Below are positions 55,660 through 64,000 of a stretch of DNA of 64,000 nucleotides, one piece after another. This DNA comes from Hyaloscypha bicolor E (taxonomy: Eukaryota > Ascomycota > Leotiomycetes > Helotiales > Hyaloscyphaceae): assembly GCF_002865645.1 (NCBI RefSeq), contig NW_020194638.1:1605974-1669973 (forward strand), read 5' to 3'. Made by a program: the position numbers and the translations under genes. The first letter of the stretch is position 1; each line of letters begins with the position of its first letter. The notes below the pieces were generated by a model. It was not told the origin of the DNA and did not search any database. It worked only from the letters and a program-made list of their open reading frames with translations.

Positions 55660-56507
55660 CTCATCCTCAGGACTGCAAGTTCAGCGTCGCACTCAAAGCA
55701 GTGTCGTGGGCATCGCGGGGCGGCAAGTTGAGCTGGACCTGGACCTGATCTGATCTGATCTGATCTGACCGCCCACCATGGTTTGGAGGATCCTTATGAA
55801 GTGCTCGCCCACCTTCTTGGAGGTGTGCGAAGTGCTCTTGCGGCTCTGCGAGCTTCGCTGGCACTCCTCAGGCCGCAAGCAGTGAAATGCCCGCGGCGAT
55901 GCTGGGGGCAGGGCGGCGGTCATTGGTGGGGCAGGCTCGGCTAGCCTACTCGGTGTTCCAAAGGGGCATAGCCCGGCCGTAACCAGCACTACACGGCCAG
56001 CGTGCTTCGAAGACCGAGTATGGCCGTGTGAGAGTGACGCGCGAATGGGGTGCGGCCGTGGGTTCCGCGGTACATGCAGCGGGGGGGTTTTGTGTATCGA
56101 AGAGACGAAGGGTTGGACTGACGTGCAGCGCGAGATGCACTCATGATTCGCGCCGGGGCTTGAAGTGCTGCTCTGCCCCACTGTACAGGGCTGAGTGCAG
56201 GCCACAAGCGACTCCCGTCGCGGGAGGGGGATGGAGGGGAAGCACGTGGGGTTTGTGTTACGAGATATCTTCAAGATGCTCATTTGCAGAAGGCATGACG
56301 AACGGAAGTCCTGTATCTGTTTACCGATTAGGTGGCAGTGATATACCAGGAATATAAAGGAGAAACCAAGGAGAACTCTCTCTTTTCGCATTTTACCCTC
56401 CGTAATAGGTGCAAATGCCCCCAACAGAACTTGATTAAATCCACCACCAGCCCCAGGCTCCAACAATATGCACCAGATCCCCATGTCTTCACATTGTGAG
56501 CAGAAAT
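55660..56507. promoter_or_regulatory. Promoter region of the Zn2Cys6 gene
   Basis: 848 bp with a GATCT pentamer repeat (55743-55768), a CACGTG core at 56243-56248 and a GC-rich middle part. It contains a possible 5' exon of the regulator: a 3' splice site GAACTTGCAG lies about 20 nt upstream of the chosen start. Confidence 0.45.
55743..55768. repeat. GATCT/CTGAT pentanucleotide repeat
   Basis: About five copies of the 5 bp unit CTGAT, 85 bp upstream of the Zn2Cys6 start codon, probably in its 5' leader. Confidence 0.8.
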
Positions 56508-57549
56508 TCAGTGCCTGTGACTCTCTCCATCATCGCGCCACTCGTTCCCGCTATCCAGTAGTGATGATTGCACAACTCGGGGGCCTTCCTCATGATGCTC
56601 AGAACTGGCTTCTAGTGCCCGAGGCGAGAACCCTTCACTGGGCTCGTCTTGGTACGTTTCCGCTCCAATACCCTCTTCGATCAGTCTTCTCATATTTGCT
56701 CTATTATCACCTTCGGGCTCCTCTGCAGCTTGATTTCTGAACTGGTTGAAAAGACGGACCCATTTTGAGTGAGTCCAAGAGGAGCCGCTAAGGAGAGCGA
56801 TGACTGAAATCACCTGTATCCAAGCTATCAGCTCTGCCTTGCGAAGACCGCGATCATGGTGGTCATACTTTCAGTACAAACACAACCACAGCCACCAGTA
56901 ACAGTAGGCCCGCATTTACCTGCTCTGCTTTCCTCCAAGCTTTCAAGCAACTTTTGGTGTAATGAAAGATATCCTGACATGGTGAAGGTTTCCCCCAAGG
57001 GAAGGCGTTGTCCTTGACTGTTTTGAATCCGCAGCACTTGAAGCTGTCCTGGATTGCCCTTACAGCATCGCCGTCATCGGCCACAACCAGCTTCATCCAC
57101 CTATCGCGAAGACCACAAACCAACGCATCCGGTGGCAGAATGTGAGTCAATGCGAGAGTTGTAACCACTGTCTCGTAGATGAGCTGGAACCCGATAACGG
57201 CAATCAGGGGTATGGTGAGTCGGTTCTGCTCATTCCTCGAGGATCGCTGGATCAAGCTGTACACGACTATTGTCGAGAAACCGGTCAAGAGCGGTAGGAC
57301 GACCGTGAAGAGCGCAAGAGATTGTGGGATAGGTAGGGATAGGAATTTGATCTGTGAGTAAGCGAAGCTACATTGTTCAAGTTAGCTGTGATTGAGACAA
57401 TGAATCTTTCGAACTTCGACGGTTGCTCACCCTGCCACGCCTGTCAACAATAGAAGCAACTAGATGTATTAGCTGAAGTAACAAGAGCCGCAGATCGCAG
57501 GGCTCACGAGCGGGCCGACCAGCAGAGCGACTTTTACAAACGTCGTCAT
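56508..57549 (-). CDS. Tetraspanin (fungal Tsp-type)
   Basis: Four-span membrane protein that organises membrane microdomains. Exons 57549-57508, 57459-57431 (29 nt), 57367-56869 and 56813-56508 give 291 residues. The first helix is assembled across exons 1-2: MTTFVKVALLVGPL, LLLLLTGVAG. The second and third are SLALFTVVLPLLTGF and LIAVIGFQLIYETVVTTLAL. The large extracellular loop holds the diagnostic CCG (SFKCCGFKTVKDN, about residue 134) and further cysteines CQDIFHYTKSCLKAW. Helix four is GLLLLVAVVVFVLKVISVIA, interrupted by an intron. The cytosolic tail (about 90 residues) is acidic. Among fungal tetraspanins Pls1 is linked to host penetration; here the loop spacing and tail fit the Tsp3 type better, but I am not certain. 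Confidence 0.85.
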
Positions 57550-57954
57550 CTCAAAGAACGTTGAATCAATAAATAATTATCGCAGAGCTGCTATGCCACT
57601 TGACCATGCAAAAACCACAAATGCAAAGACGTAGGAGAACGCAAGTCGTGCAGATAACTGTACCACCGTGATTTCATCCCAAGTAGGCAGAAAATGGGAC
57701 GATCGCGAGGAGAACCTTGAAATGATCCCAAAGGCACGTGATCTCAAAGCTGCCCCGCGCCTCTCAAAGAAGAAAGTGCTTTGGCATTCAGTGACTTCCT
57801 CGTATCACAGCGTTCCTTTTTTCTGAGACCTGCTCTATCACGCGACCTTTCAACAATCTTCCAAATTCACGGTTGAAGCTTCTCCCCTCAATATACAAGA
57901 CAAGGACACGGATTGCAAGAAGGACAAGGCTCGCGCCACCAAGGAACCGCAACG
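57550..57954. promoter_or_regulatory. Divergent intergenic region, tetraspanin / SNX3
   Basis: 405 bp between divergent starts with a CACGTG core at 57735-57740, about 190 bp upstream of the tetraspanin start and 215 bp upstream of SNX3. Confidence 0.45.
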
Positions 57955-58593
57955 ATGCAGGCAATGCCAGATTCGCGCCAGCAGAGCTTCGAAGAGATCT
58001 ATGGCCCGCCAGAGAACTTCCTCGAAATTGAGGTGAGCTCCCAATCCCCAAGCCCTGCACCGAACCGCAGACTTCCTCACCTCTCCCTCGGTCCCAATAA
58101 CAACACCGACTAACACCCGCCTCAGGTGAAGAACCCGCGCACCCACGGCATGGGCCGCAACATGTACACCGACTACGAGATCGTGTGCAGAACCAACATC
58201 CCCGCCTTCAAGCTCCACCACAGTGTTGTGCGCCGACGTTACTCAGACTTTGAGTACTTCCGCGACATTCTGGAGAGAGAGAGCGCTCGTGTTACGATCC
58301 CACCGCTGCCTGGGAAGGTGTTTACGAACCGGTTTAGTGATGATGTTATTGAGCATAGACGGGAGGGTCTTCAGCGGTTTCTGCAGATTGTTGTAGGACA
58401 TCCACTTTTGCAGACGGGAAGCAAGGTCCTGGCGGGTTTCGTTCAAGGTGAGTTTGGTCTTTCTTGTCTCGAGAGCCCAGAGCGTGAAGCTCTTGATCTT
58501 GGATAGAGCAGAAGGGCATGCGATGGCATTGAAAGAGTAACTTTACTAACAAGCTCTTTCGCAGATCCCAATTGGGACCGTAATGCATGGTGA
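57955..58593 (+). CDS. SNX3: Sorting nexin 3 (Snx3/Grd19)
   Basis: PX-domain sorting nexin that binds PtdIns3P on early endosomes and works with retromer to return cargo to the Golgi. Exons 57955-58032, 58126-58447 and 58565-58593 give 142 residues. The N-terminus [20 protein letters not shown] leads into the PX domain: [20 protein letters not shown], then [15 protein letters not shown], the phosphoinositide-binding RRRYSDF core. It continues [20 protein letters not shown] and [20 protein letters not shown]. The last mini-exon (29 nt) encodes DPNWDRNAW and the stop, matching the conserved end of Snx3 proteins. Without that exon the frame would read on into a different tail. Confidence 0.95.
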
Positions 58594-59194
58594 AGCCCAC
58601 CAGACCGAGAAGTCGGCTCACGCAGACCTCGAAAACTACAAAAGCCACGCCCGACCACAATGATAATGAGCAATCATGACCTTTCTATGTTACAAAGATC
58701 GCATACGGTATGAGTGTATGAATGGAGCAGGGGAGCGGTACTCGGTGTAAGGGGGAGCTCTTCCATTCCTGTGCGTTACTAGGGGAATAATGGGACTTCG
58801 CAGTTCACAGGCGTTCTAATTACCAAGCGTTGCTCTTCTTGCCTTTGCTTGCTCTCTGTTTATGGAGGAAAAGTGCAGCGGTCTTTTATGCGGGTTACTA
58901 TCACTGCAGCTCACAAGCACGTTTATGAATGAAGAAGGTTTCGATGTGCTCATCTCTTCATTATTGTTGTCAAGAGCTGTATGTATACCCAGTCTACCCA
59001 AATACTCGAGATTCATACAACCGTCCCAATGCAACGCCGATGCCCCTTCGCCATTTGTTTTACATCCATATCTTATCCAAGAGTGAAGTCGGTGCCGTTA
59101 TACACAGAAGCGAAGTGAAGTGCTTTGGTACCAACGCCGAAGTTCCTTCCCAGATATTTTACAAGGTTGCCCTGATTCTCTTTCTATTGCACAT
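58594..59194. other. Intergenic between convergent genes
   Basis: 601 bp with the 3' UTRs of SNX3 and the mitochondrial carrier. ORFs here show no family features. Confidence 0.4.
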
Positions 59195-60447
59195 CTACGA
59201 TGGTGCATGTAATAGCTTTAATATTCCTTCGTACATCCCGAACATGATGGCAGCGCTGGGGACGGTTCTTAAGAGGTGAGGTGTGAGGCCGCCGTACATG
59301 GCTACCATGCCTTCTTCTTTCCAGATCAGCTTGAAGCATTGGACGAGGCCGGTATATTTGAGGTGACCGTTTTCAGTAGGTGCTTGACGAAGACGTGTGC
59401 GTGCGACCTAGGATACAATTAGCTTGATGTTTGAAGGATGGAAGGGCGAGGCTCACCTCATGAGGGTAGGTCGCAAGAGCTGCAACAAGCTTCGCACCGC
59501 CAGCAGCTCCAACATTGCCAGTCCATTCCAAAGTTCTATCCCAAATATTCTTCGGCCGCCCACTGAGTAGGATTCGTTCTTCTCTCTTCGCCAAGGATTT
59601 CTTCATCTGCTCGTAAAGTACCCATTGCAGCGTGCTCTCCGTTACACCCAGATAACTCGCGCTCATGCCCTTATACAACCCTCGAATCCCCTCCTGCCCT
59701 ACGACCTGCTTTATACAATCCCACGAGTTCCTGTACTTCCTGACAGCTACGCCACCCGTCTTCTCCACAATATTCTTGTCCAGCTGTAGCCTCGTCTTAA
59801 TCAACCAAATCGGATTCGTAACCGTTGATGTCACTATTCCTGCCAGTGCAGCCGCACATAAAACAACCCAAGCAGATTCCTCCCCTTTGTTTCCATAGTC
59901 GGCGATTATCCTCTTCCCATTTCCAACGACGAAGAAATTGATTGATCGGGCGGGCACCACTCCAAGAAGATTTGGCCCGAGTCCCTTGAACAGTGCCCGC
60001 CATCCTTCAACTCTGTGAACAGAGCCCAATATTTGGAAAGTTTCGCGGAAATGTAGGAGCCCGCTGCGGAGAGGGGAGAGGTGTGCGTGTGGTGAGATGC
60101 CTTTCATAAGACGAGTTTGAGCGAGCTGAGCTTGGTAGAAGTCGGATTGTAGACGCGTTTTTAGGACATCAAGAGGCGCCGTCAGTGTTGCTGCTGTCAT
60201 GCCACCAATTCTGTGAATGAAATGTCAGCATCGCCTGAAAAAGGCAGAACGGAATAGGTGCCTACCCTCCAGCTACAAAATGCGCCCATGACTTCGCAAC
60301 CGGCGCAGGGCGCGCTGCTATCGAGGTAGCATATCTGGTCTGCGGAGGTCTAGGTTCACCCGTCTCCCGCGACTGAAGAAGTTGTGTGGAGTTGAGGGGA
60401 TTTCTAGGCTGGAGATCAGGCGGTGCTGGACAACTTTTGGTATTCAT
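59195..60447 (-). CDS. RIM2: Mitochondrial carrier, pyrimidine-nucleotide type (Rim2-like)
   Basis: SLC25-family inner-membrane carrier; Rim2 exchanges pyrimidine nucleotides with the matrix. Exons 60447-60266, 60210-59457 and 59407-59195 give 382 residues. An N-terminal extension of about 50 residues precedes the first repeat. Three Px[DE]xx[KR] signatures mark the repeats: PLDVLKTRLQS, NPIWLIKTRLQLDKN and YPHEVARTRLRQ (the last lacks the proline spacing variation seen elsewhere but keeps the basic residues). The PIW (instead of PxD) in repeat two is characteristic of the Rim2/FAD/NAD carrier branch. Other blocks: GLGPNLLGVVPARSINFF, GIRGLYKGMSASYLGVTEST and YGGLTPHLLRTVPSAAIMFG. Rim2 is favoured by the long loop after helix one, the FAD carrier being the alternative. 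Confidence 0.88.
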
Positions 60448-61052
60448 GAAGGGGTTATTCCGAGAACACTGGGTTCTCCAACGCGAGCAATCGAAGGAAA
60501 TGAAATGGGTCTTAAGAGGATTCTAGTTAGGTATCATGTCATGGAAGTGAAGATTGTCGTTGGACGTATTCGGCGTGAGTGAGATACCCCAGGTGAAAAA
60601 ATGTACAAAATGTTTGTCCAAATGACGATTCTCTCACACATGCGAGTCACGATGAAATTCAAGCCAGGCGCGGGAGCTAGCGTGCCAAAACGCGCTAATC
60701 AGAATAGGGGCTTTCGAGACAGCCCCTTTAGAAGCTCGAGCCCACGCCCAGAGGATGAATTCAATACCGTCTTGGAACTGATCATTGCAAAGCTCGTATG
60801 ATTCGATACTAACTAAGTTGCTGCAGCTTCCCCTTCAACGCCGAGAATCACGCACTATGCTCCAGCCCGAAGAAACCCCCAAGTTTTTAGGAAAAACGTA
60901 TGCGCCATGCTCTCGCAACCAAGGAATTAGGTAGATAATCATACAGAGACTCTTGTTGAAGAAGAGTCACGGCAAAGGAAATAGCCATCAATTCCCAGGA
61001 AATACCGTTAGAGTATCATCTGTAACTCGTCGTTTCATATCTTTGCGTGGAC
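60448..61052. other. Intergenic, carrier promoter and Ash1 3' end
   Basis: 605 bp. Two short plus-strand ORFs (60382-60582 and 60601-60801) show no recognisable features. No RNA gene found. Confidence 0.4.
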
Positions 61053-63506
61053 CTATTTTTCGTCCCCGCCAGCAACGCTGATCACACGGATAGTACCCTC
61101 ACTTGCAGCTCGTGGTCCTCCTTTGGTCGGACGCACACTTCGAACCACATTCTTCTTGGTGCTCCGCTTTCCTAGACTCGAGACCTTTGCCTTTCCACGC
61201 TTAGGACTTCCATCTGTTGCAACGATGGTCAAGCTCGAGTTTCTCGAGGAGATCTGGGTCTTGCGGTTGCCGTAAACCTTCAATGAACTGCCCTTCATTG
61301 TCTTCTTGATGACTCGCTTTGGTCCGACGGCCCGACGAGCGTTGAGAAGCTGAGCAGAGATAGTTCTCTTAACAGCCTTTGCAGCTCCTTTCGCCATCTT
61401 CATGCTCGCCGACGAAGCTGATCTCTTGAGGCCCTTCGCTTGCTTGATCTTCCTCTTCTTGGGACTGCGCGAGTTCTCCCTATCGTCTTCATCCCCACCA
61501 AGAAGTTCCTTCAACTTTCTCTTTCCTGCCTTCACGCCCGCCTTCACGGCCTCCTTGATGCTTTCTTTGACTGGAGGCTTAGGTTTTGGTCCAAGAACAC
61601 CTCGGCAATTGTCGCTACCACACCGGCACTCCTGAACGTTCTTGGCAGAGAAAGGGTCAAAGTTGTAGTCGTAGGTCAATTCCTCGCCAGTCATGATGGG
61701 TCCATCACCAGCAAAAAGGGCCATCCGCGGCTTGCCTCCAACAATCCATTTCACCATTCGGCAGTTGGGTTTGCAAGAGTGGTTGACAAAGCGGGCAATG
61801 CTTCCTTTGGTGGCATCAATGATCATGTTCTGATCGAAAGACATCAAGTAGTAGCACTGCAAATGAATAGATTAGCCCAGTACCTTTTTCACCCATCTAT
61901 GGACCCTCACCTCATTGTTCTTGTAATCTTCATTCATTCGTCGATCACACTCATCTTCAGTGATAATCTCACCAGTGTATTCAACAATGATTTGATGAGC
62001 ATCAAAGCAACGGTTAGTTCGAACACCATAACCACGGTCCTCGGTCTTGATGACTTCAACTCCAATTCTGTACTTGCCACCACCTTTCCGACGCTCTTGT
62101 AGATCAGCAAATGCACGGTTTGTGCACTTGTCACGGCCAGCTGCACAGTTTGTATCATCACACTCATAAAGCATGATTCTGTTTTGACAGTCTTCGTCAC
62201 AGCCGCCTTCCGGCGTGCAAACACACTTGGATGAAAAACTGTCGAAAAGACTTGACTTCTTCCACATGGCTGCAGCGTCGCCAACAAATCGGTCTTGTAA
62301 ATTCCATTAGTACAGTACATGGACAACCACATAAAGTGGATACTTACTACTCGAGGTTTTCCGCCACTCATCTGGCTTCGGTTGTCCGGGGGGAAGTGGT
62401 GAGCACACATCGAAAGGGAGTTTGAAGTGTCTTCCAATGTGCAACAATCGCTGGCCATGCCACATGGGCAAAGGCATAAACTTGTTTGGTTGGTAGGGTG
62501 TAGCATCAACAATATCTTTCCTCGTCTTACCGGACTGGTCGGCAAACCAATCGAAGTTTCGGTGCTCTTGTCCCGCATAGAGGCCCTTGTTGAGCCAAAC
62601 CTTTTCTCTCTTGCCATCTTTGAATTTTGGGGGATCTGGCCTCTTGTCGGTTTCCGGTGTGAGTTTCTTCTTCTCCACAGCCACTTCTTCAACCTTCTTC
62701 TTCTTCCTTGGGGGCTCTGCTATAACCAACTTTCCATTGCTCCACACCTCGTGTACGACAGGCTTCGTATCGATTTTCGCATACTCAGGAGTGTCTGCCA
62801 GATTTCGCAGCTCTCGTTTGGCCTTTGACAGTCCAGCTAGACCATCTTCAAGGGTCTTTCGGCTTCTCTTGCCCAACACGCTCAGCTTCTTGGTCAGGCT
62901 CTCGATCTGCTCGCCGGAGGAGCGGGTGGACCGCCGTCTATCCAGGTCTCGTTTGGCTGATTTTTTAGGACTGCCTCCCAGACCAATCTGGCTTCTCGAT
63001 TTCGGTAATCCCTTGACGGACCATTGCAAGTCCAGTGCTTCAATCCCGTCTCGCACAAGTCGGTTCGCATCCTTCTCTACGGTCTCGGTTGACGAATTGT
63101 TCGATGCCAGTGCACTAACAAGTGTGTCGCCCGATATAGTTCTTCTACGCGACTCAATGGCTGACGGGTCCTTGCTGTACTTCTTAGGAGCATGTATCGC
63201 GGTGCCGCTGAGGACCTTGACATTGTAAGTGCCAATGCTGGAGCGGGCACGGCGACTACGTTCAGTAGACGGCTCCGCAGATGCTCGTTCGTTTGGTTCG
63301 ATATTCTCGAGCTTCAAAGAGGTCGAGGAGATGCTGACGCTGTCACCAATGCTGGTTGGGGGCGTGGAGGACGAGGATTGCCCAAGCGGGGAGTCGTCGA
63401 CGGTGATAGCACTAAGCAGAGATTCTGACGGCGAGGCACGCGTCGCACCATCGCGAGATGTTGGTCGAGACGGCGATCCCATTCTTTCTAGGAGAGTAGA
63501 GAACAT
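61053..63506 (-). CDS. ash1: Ash1-type histone H3 lysine methyltransferase
   Basis: AWS-SET-postSET protein that methylates histone H3, by homology lysine 36. Exons 63506-62348, 62293-61911 and 61856-61053 give 781 residues. The first 400 residues are disordered and basic, with a block PYQPNKFMPLPMWHGQRLLH just before the domain. The AWS cysteines follow (KCVCTPEGGCDEDCQNRIML, then CDDTNCAAGRDKCTNRAF). The SET domain contains VIKTEDRGYGVRTNRCFDAH, VEYTGEIITEDECDRRM, FVNHSCKPNC (about residue 539) and GEELTYDYNFDPF. The post-SET zinc site is ECRCGSDNCRG. The tail of about 190 residues is lysine-rich. There is no WW or SRI domain, which separates it from Set2. The start at 63506 (MFSTLLERMGS) is the first ATG of the frame; 63482 is an alternative. 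Confidence 0.88.
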
Positions 63507-64000
63507 TGCAACGCTTAGAGGTCGCGTTGCATAAGAGGGATTGTTGTGATGAACGCGAGCAGAGGCAGTAGCGAGATGAAAACGGCGATTGCTTATTCGT
63601 CGTGGGAGACAGGGAGGCAGCGGGACTCTCAAGGGACTACTGGATCCGTATGTCGCGAGAAGCAACTTCAGTATAAAGAGTCAAGAAGTGTAGAACAGAG
63701 CTCTCAGACCGCAGATCAGATATGGGCAGGGAATGCGGCTGTGAAGGTCTTGTTGTTGTGGTGGGGAAGTGGAGGGAAGGAGGTGCGAGCAATAAAAGAA
63801 GTGGCTGGGGCCAAACAATGAGAGACGAGCATGCCTTTGACGAATTACACGGAGCTGCCCGTTCCAGAGTCTCCCGAGGGAGGGCTCACACTCGAATCAA
63901 ATATAATTCGACTTTTACTCTTTTGCCAGAAAACTCTACGGACATAGTCAAGACATTCTCCTCGCCGGTTGTCCCCCTTCCAATACCAAATTATTCCCAA
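63507..64000. promoter_or_regulatory. Ash1 upstream region to window edge
   Basis: 494 bp with the 5' leader and promoter of the methyltransferase. A plus-strand ORF at 63546-63821 has no recognisable features. Nothing else supportable before the edge. Confidence 0.4.

Noticed and set aside
55693..56484. 263-codon minus-strand ORF upstream of the Zn2Cys6 gene
   Set aside because: Cys/Pro/Arg-rich translation of GC-rich promoter DNA containing a pentamer repeat; at most a short part may be a 5' exon of the regulator.
1..64000. CRISPR arrays, rRNA and tRNA genes
   Set aside because: No direct-repeat array with spacers, no rRNA-like sequence and no TTCGA-type B box in a foldable context was found by eye; a tRNA search program could still reveal one.

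Overview
The window is nuclear DNA from a filamentous ascomycete fungus (Pezizomycotina; a leotiomycete is my guess, with low confidence). The evidence is dense genes on both strands, short 45-60 nt introns with GTA/GTG donors and CT(A/G)A(C/T) branch sites, and fungus-restricted families such as DUF6594, the DUF221/CSC1-like channel and a Sos7-type kinetochore protein. No prokaryotic operon structure, CRISPR array, rRNA or convincing tRNA was seen. All exon models were built by hand from splice signals, reading phase and family similarity.

Layout. 0-9 kb: mitochondrial inner membrane protease subunit 2 (cut by the left edge), eIF2 alpha, the phospholipase NTE1 and guanine deaminase. 9-12 kb: two tandem paralogues of a fungal LPRELR-type protein. 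12.8-21.2 kb: a large CSC1/RSN1-like channel, an unknown conserved protein, a DUF6594 membrane protein and a retropepsin-like unknown. 21.6-26.7 kb: an RS-rich nuclear protein, Sos7, ribosomal protein eL37 (RPL37) and Elongator subunit Elp6. 27-31 kb: a decayed FAD-linked oxidase and an MFS transporter. 31.9-36 kb: a thioredoxin-like protein, an L-rhamnose mutarotase-type protein and the Golgi Mn/Ca transporter Gdt1. 36.4-44.5 kb: a telobox-Myb telomere-binding protein, a Vps62-family protein and a PA-TM-RING ubiquitin ligase.

45.9-49.4 kb is a gene graveyard: an aquaporin, a LaeA-like methyltransferase and a single-pass membrane protein, all broken. 49.4-52.8 kb is a repeat-bearing, homopolymer-rich stretch with one candidate small spliced gene. 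52.8-63.5 kb returns to intact genes: a Zn2Cys6 regulator, a tetraspanin, sorting nexin 3, a Rim2-type mitochondrial carrier and an Ash1-type SET methyltransferase.

Most genes are independent housekeeping functions and no biosynthetic gene cluster is evident. Shared themes are loose. Translation is represented by eIF2 alpha, eL37 and Elp6, membrane and ion homeostasis by NTE1, the CSC1-like channel, Gdt1 and SNX3, and chromosome biology by Sos7, the telomere Myb protein and Ash1. I did not find a clear new multi-gene system. The best leads are the candidate 53-residue spliced protein, the CSC1-like channel with a large glycine-rich cytosolic insert, the Zn2Cys6 factor with a central zinc cluster, and the run of decayed genes.
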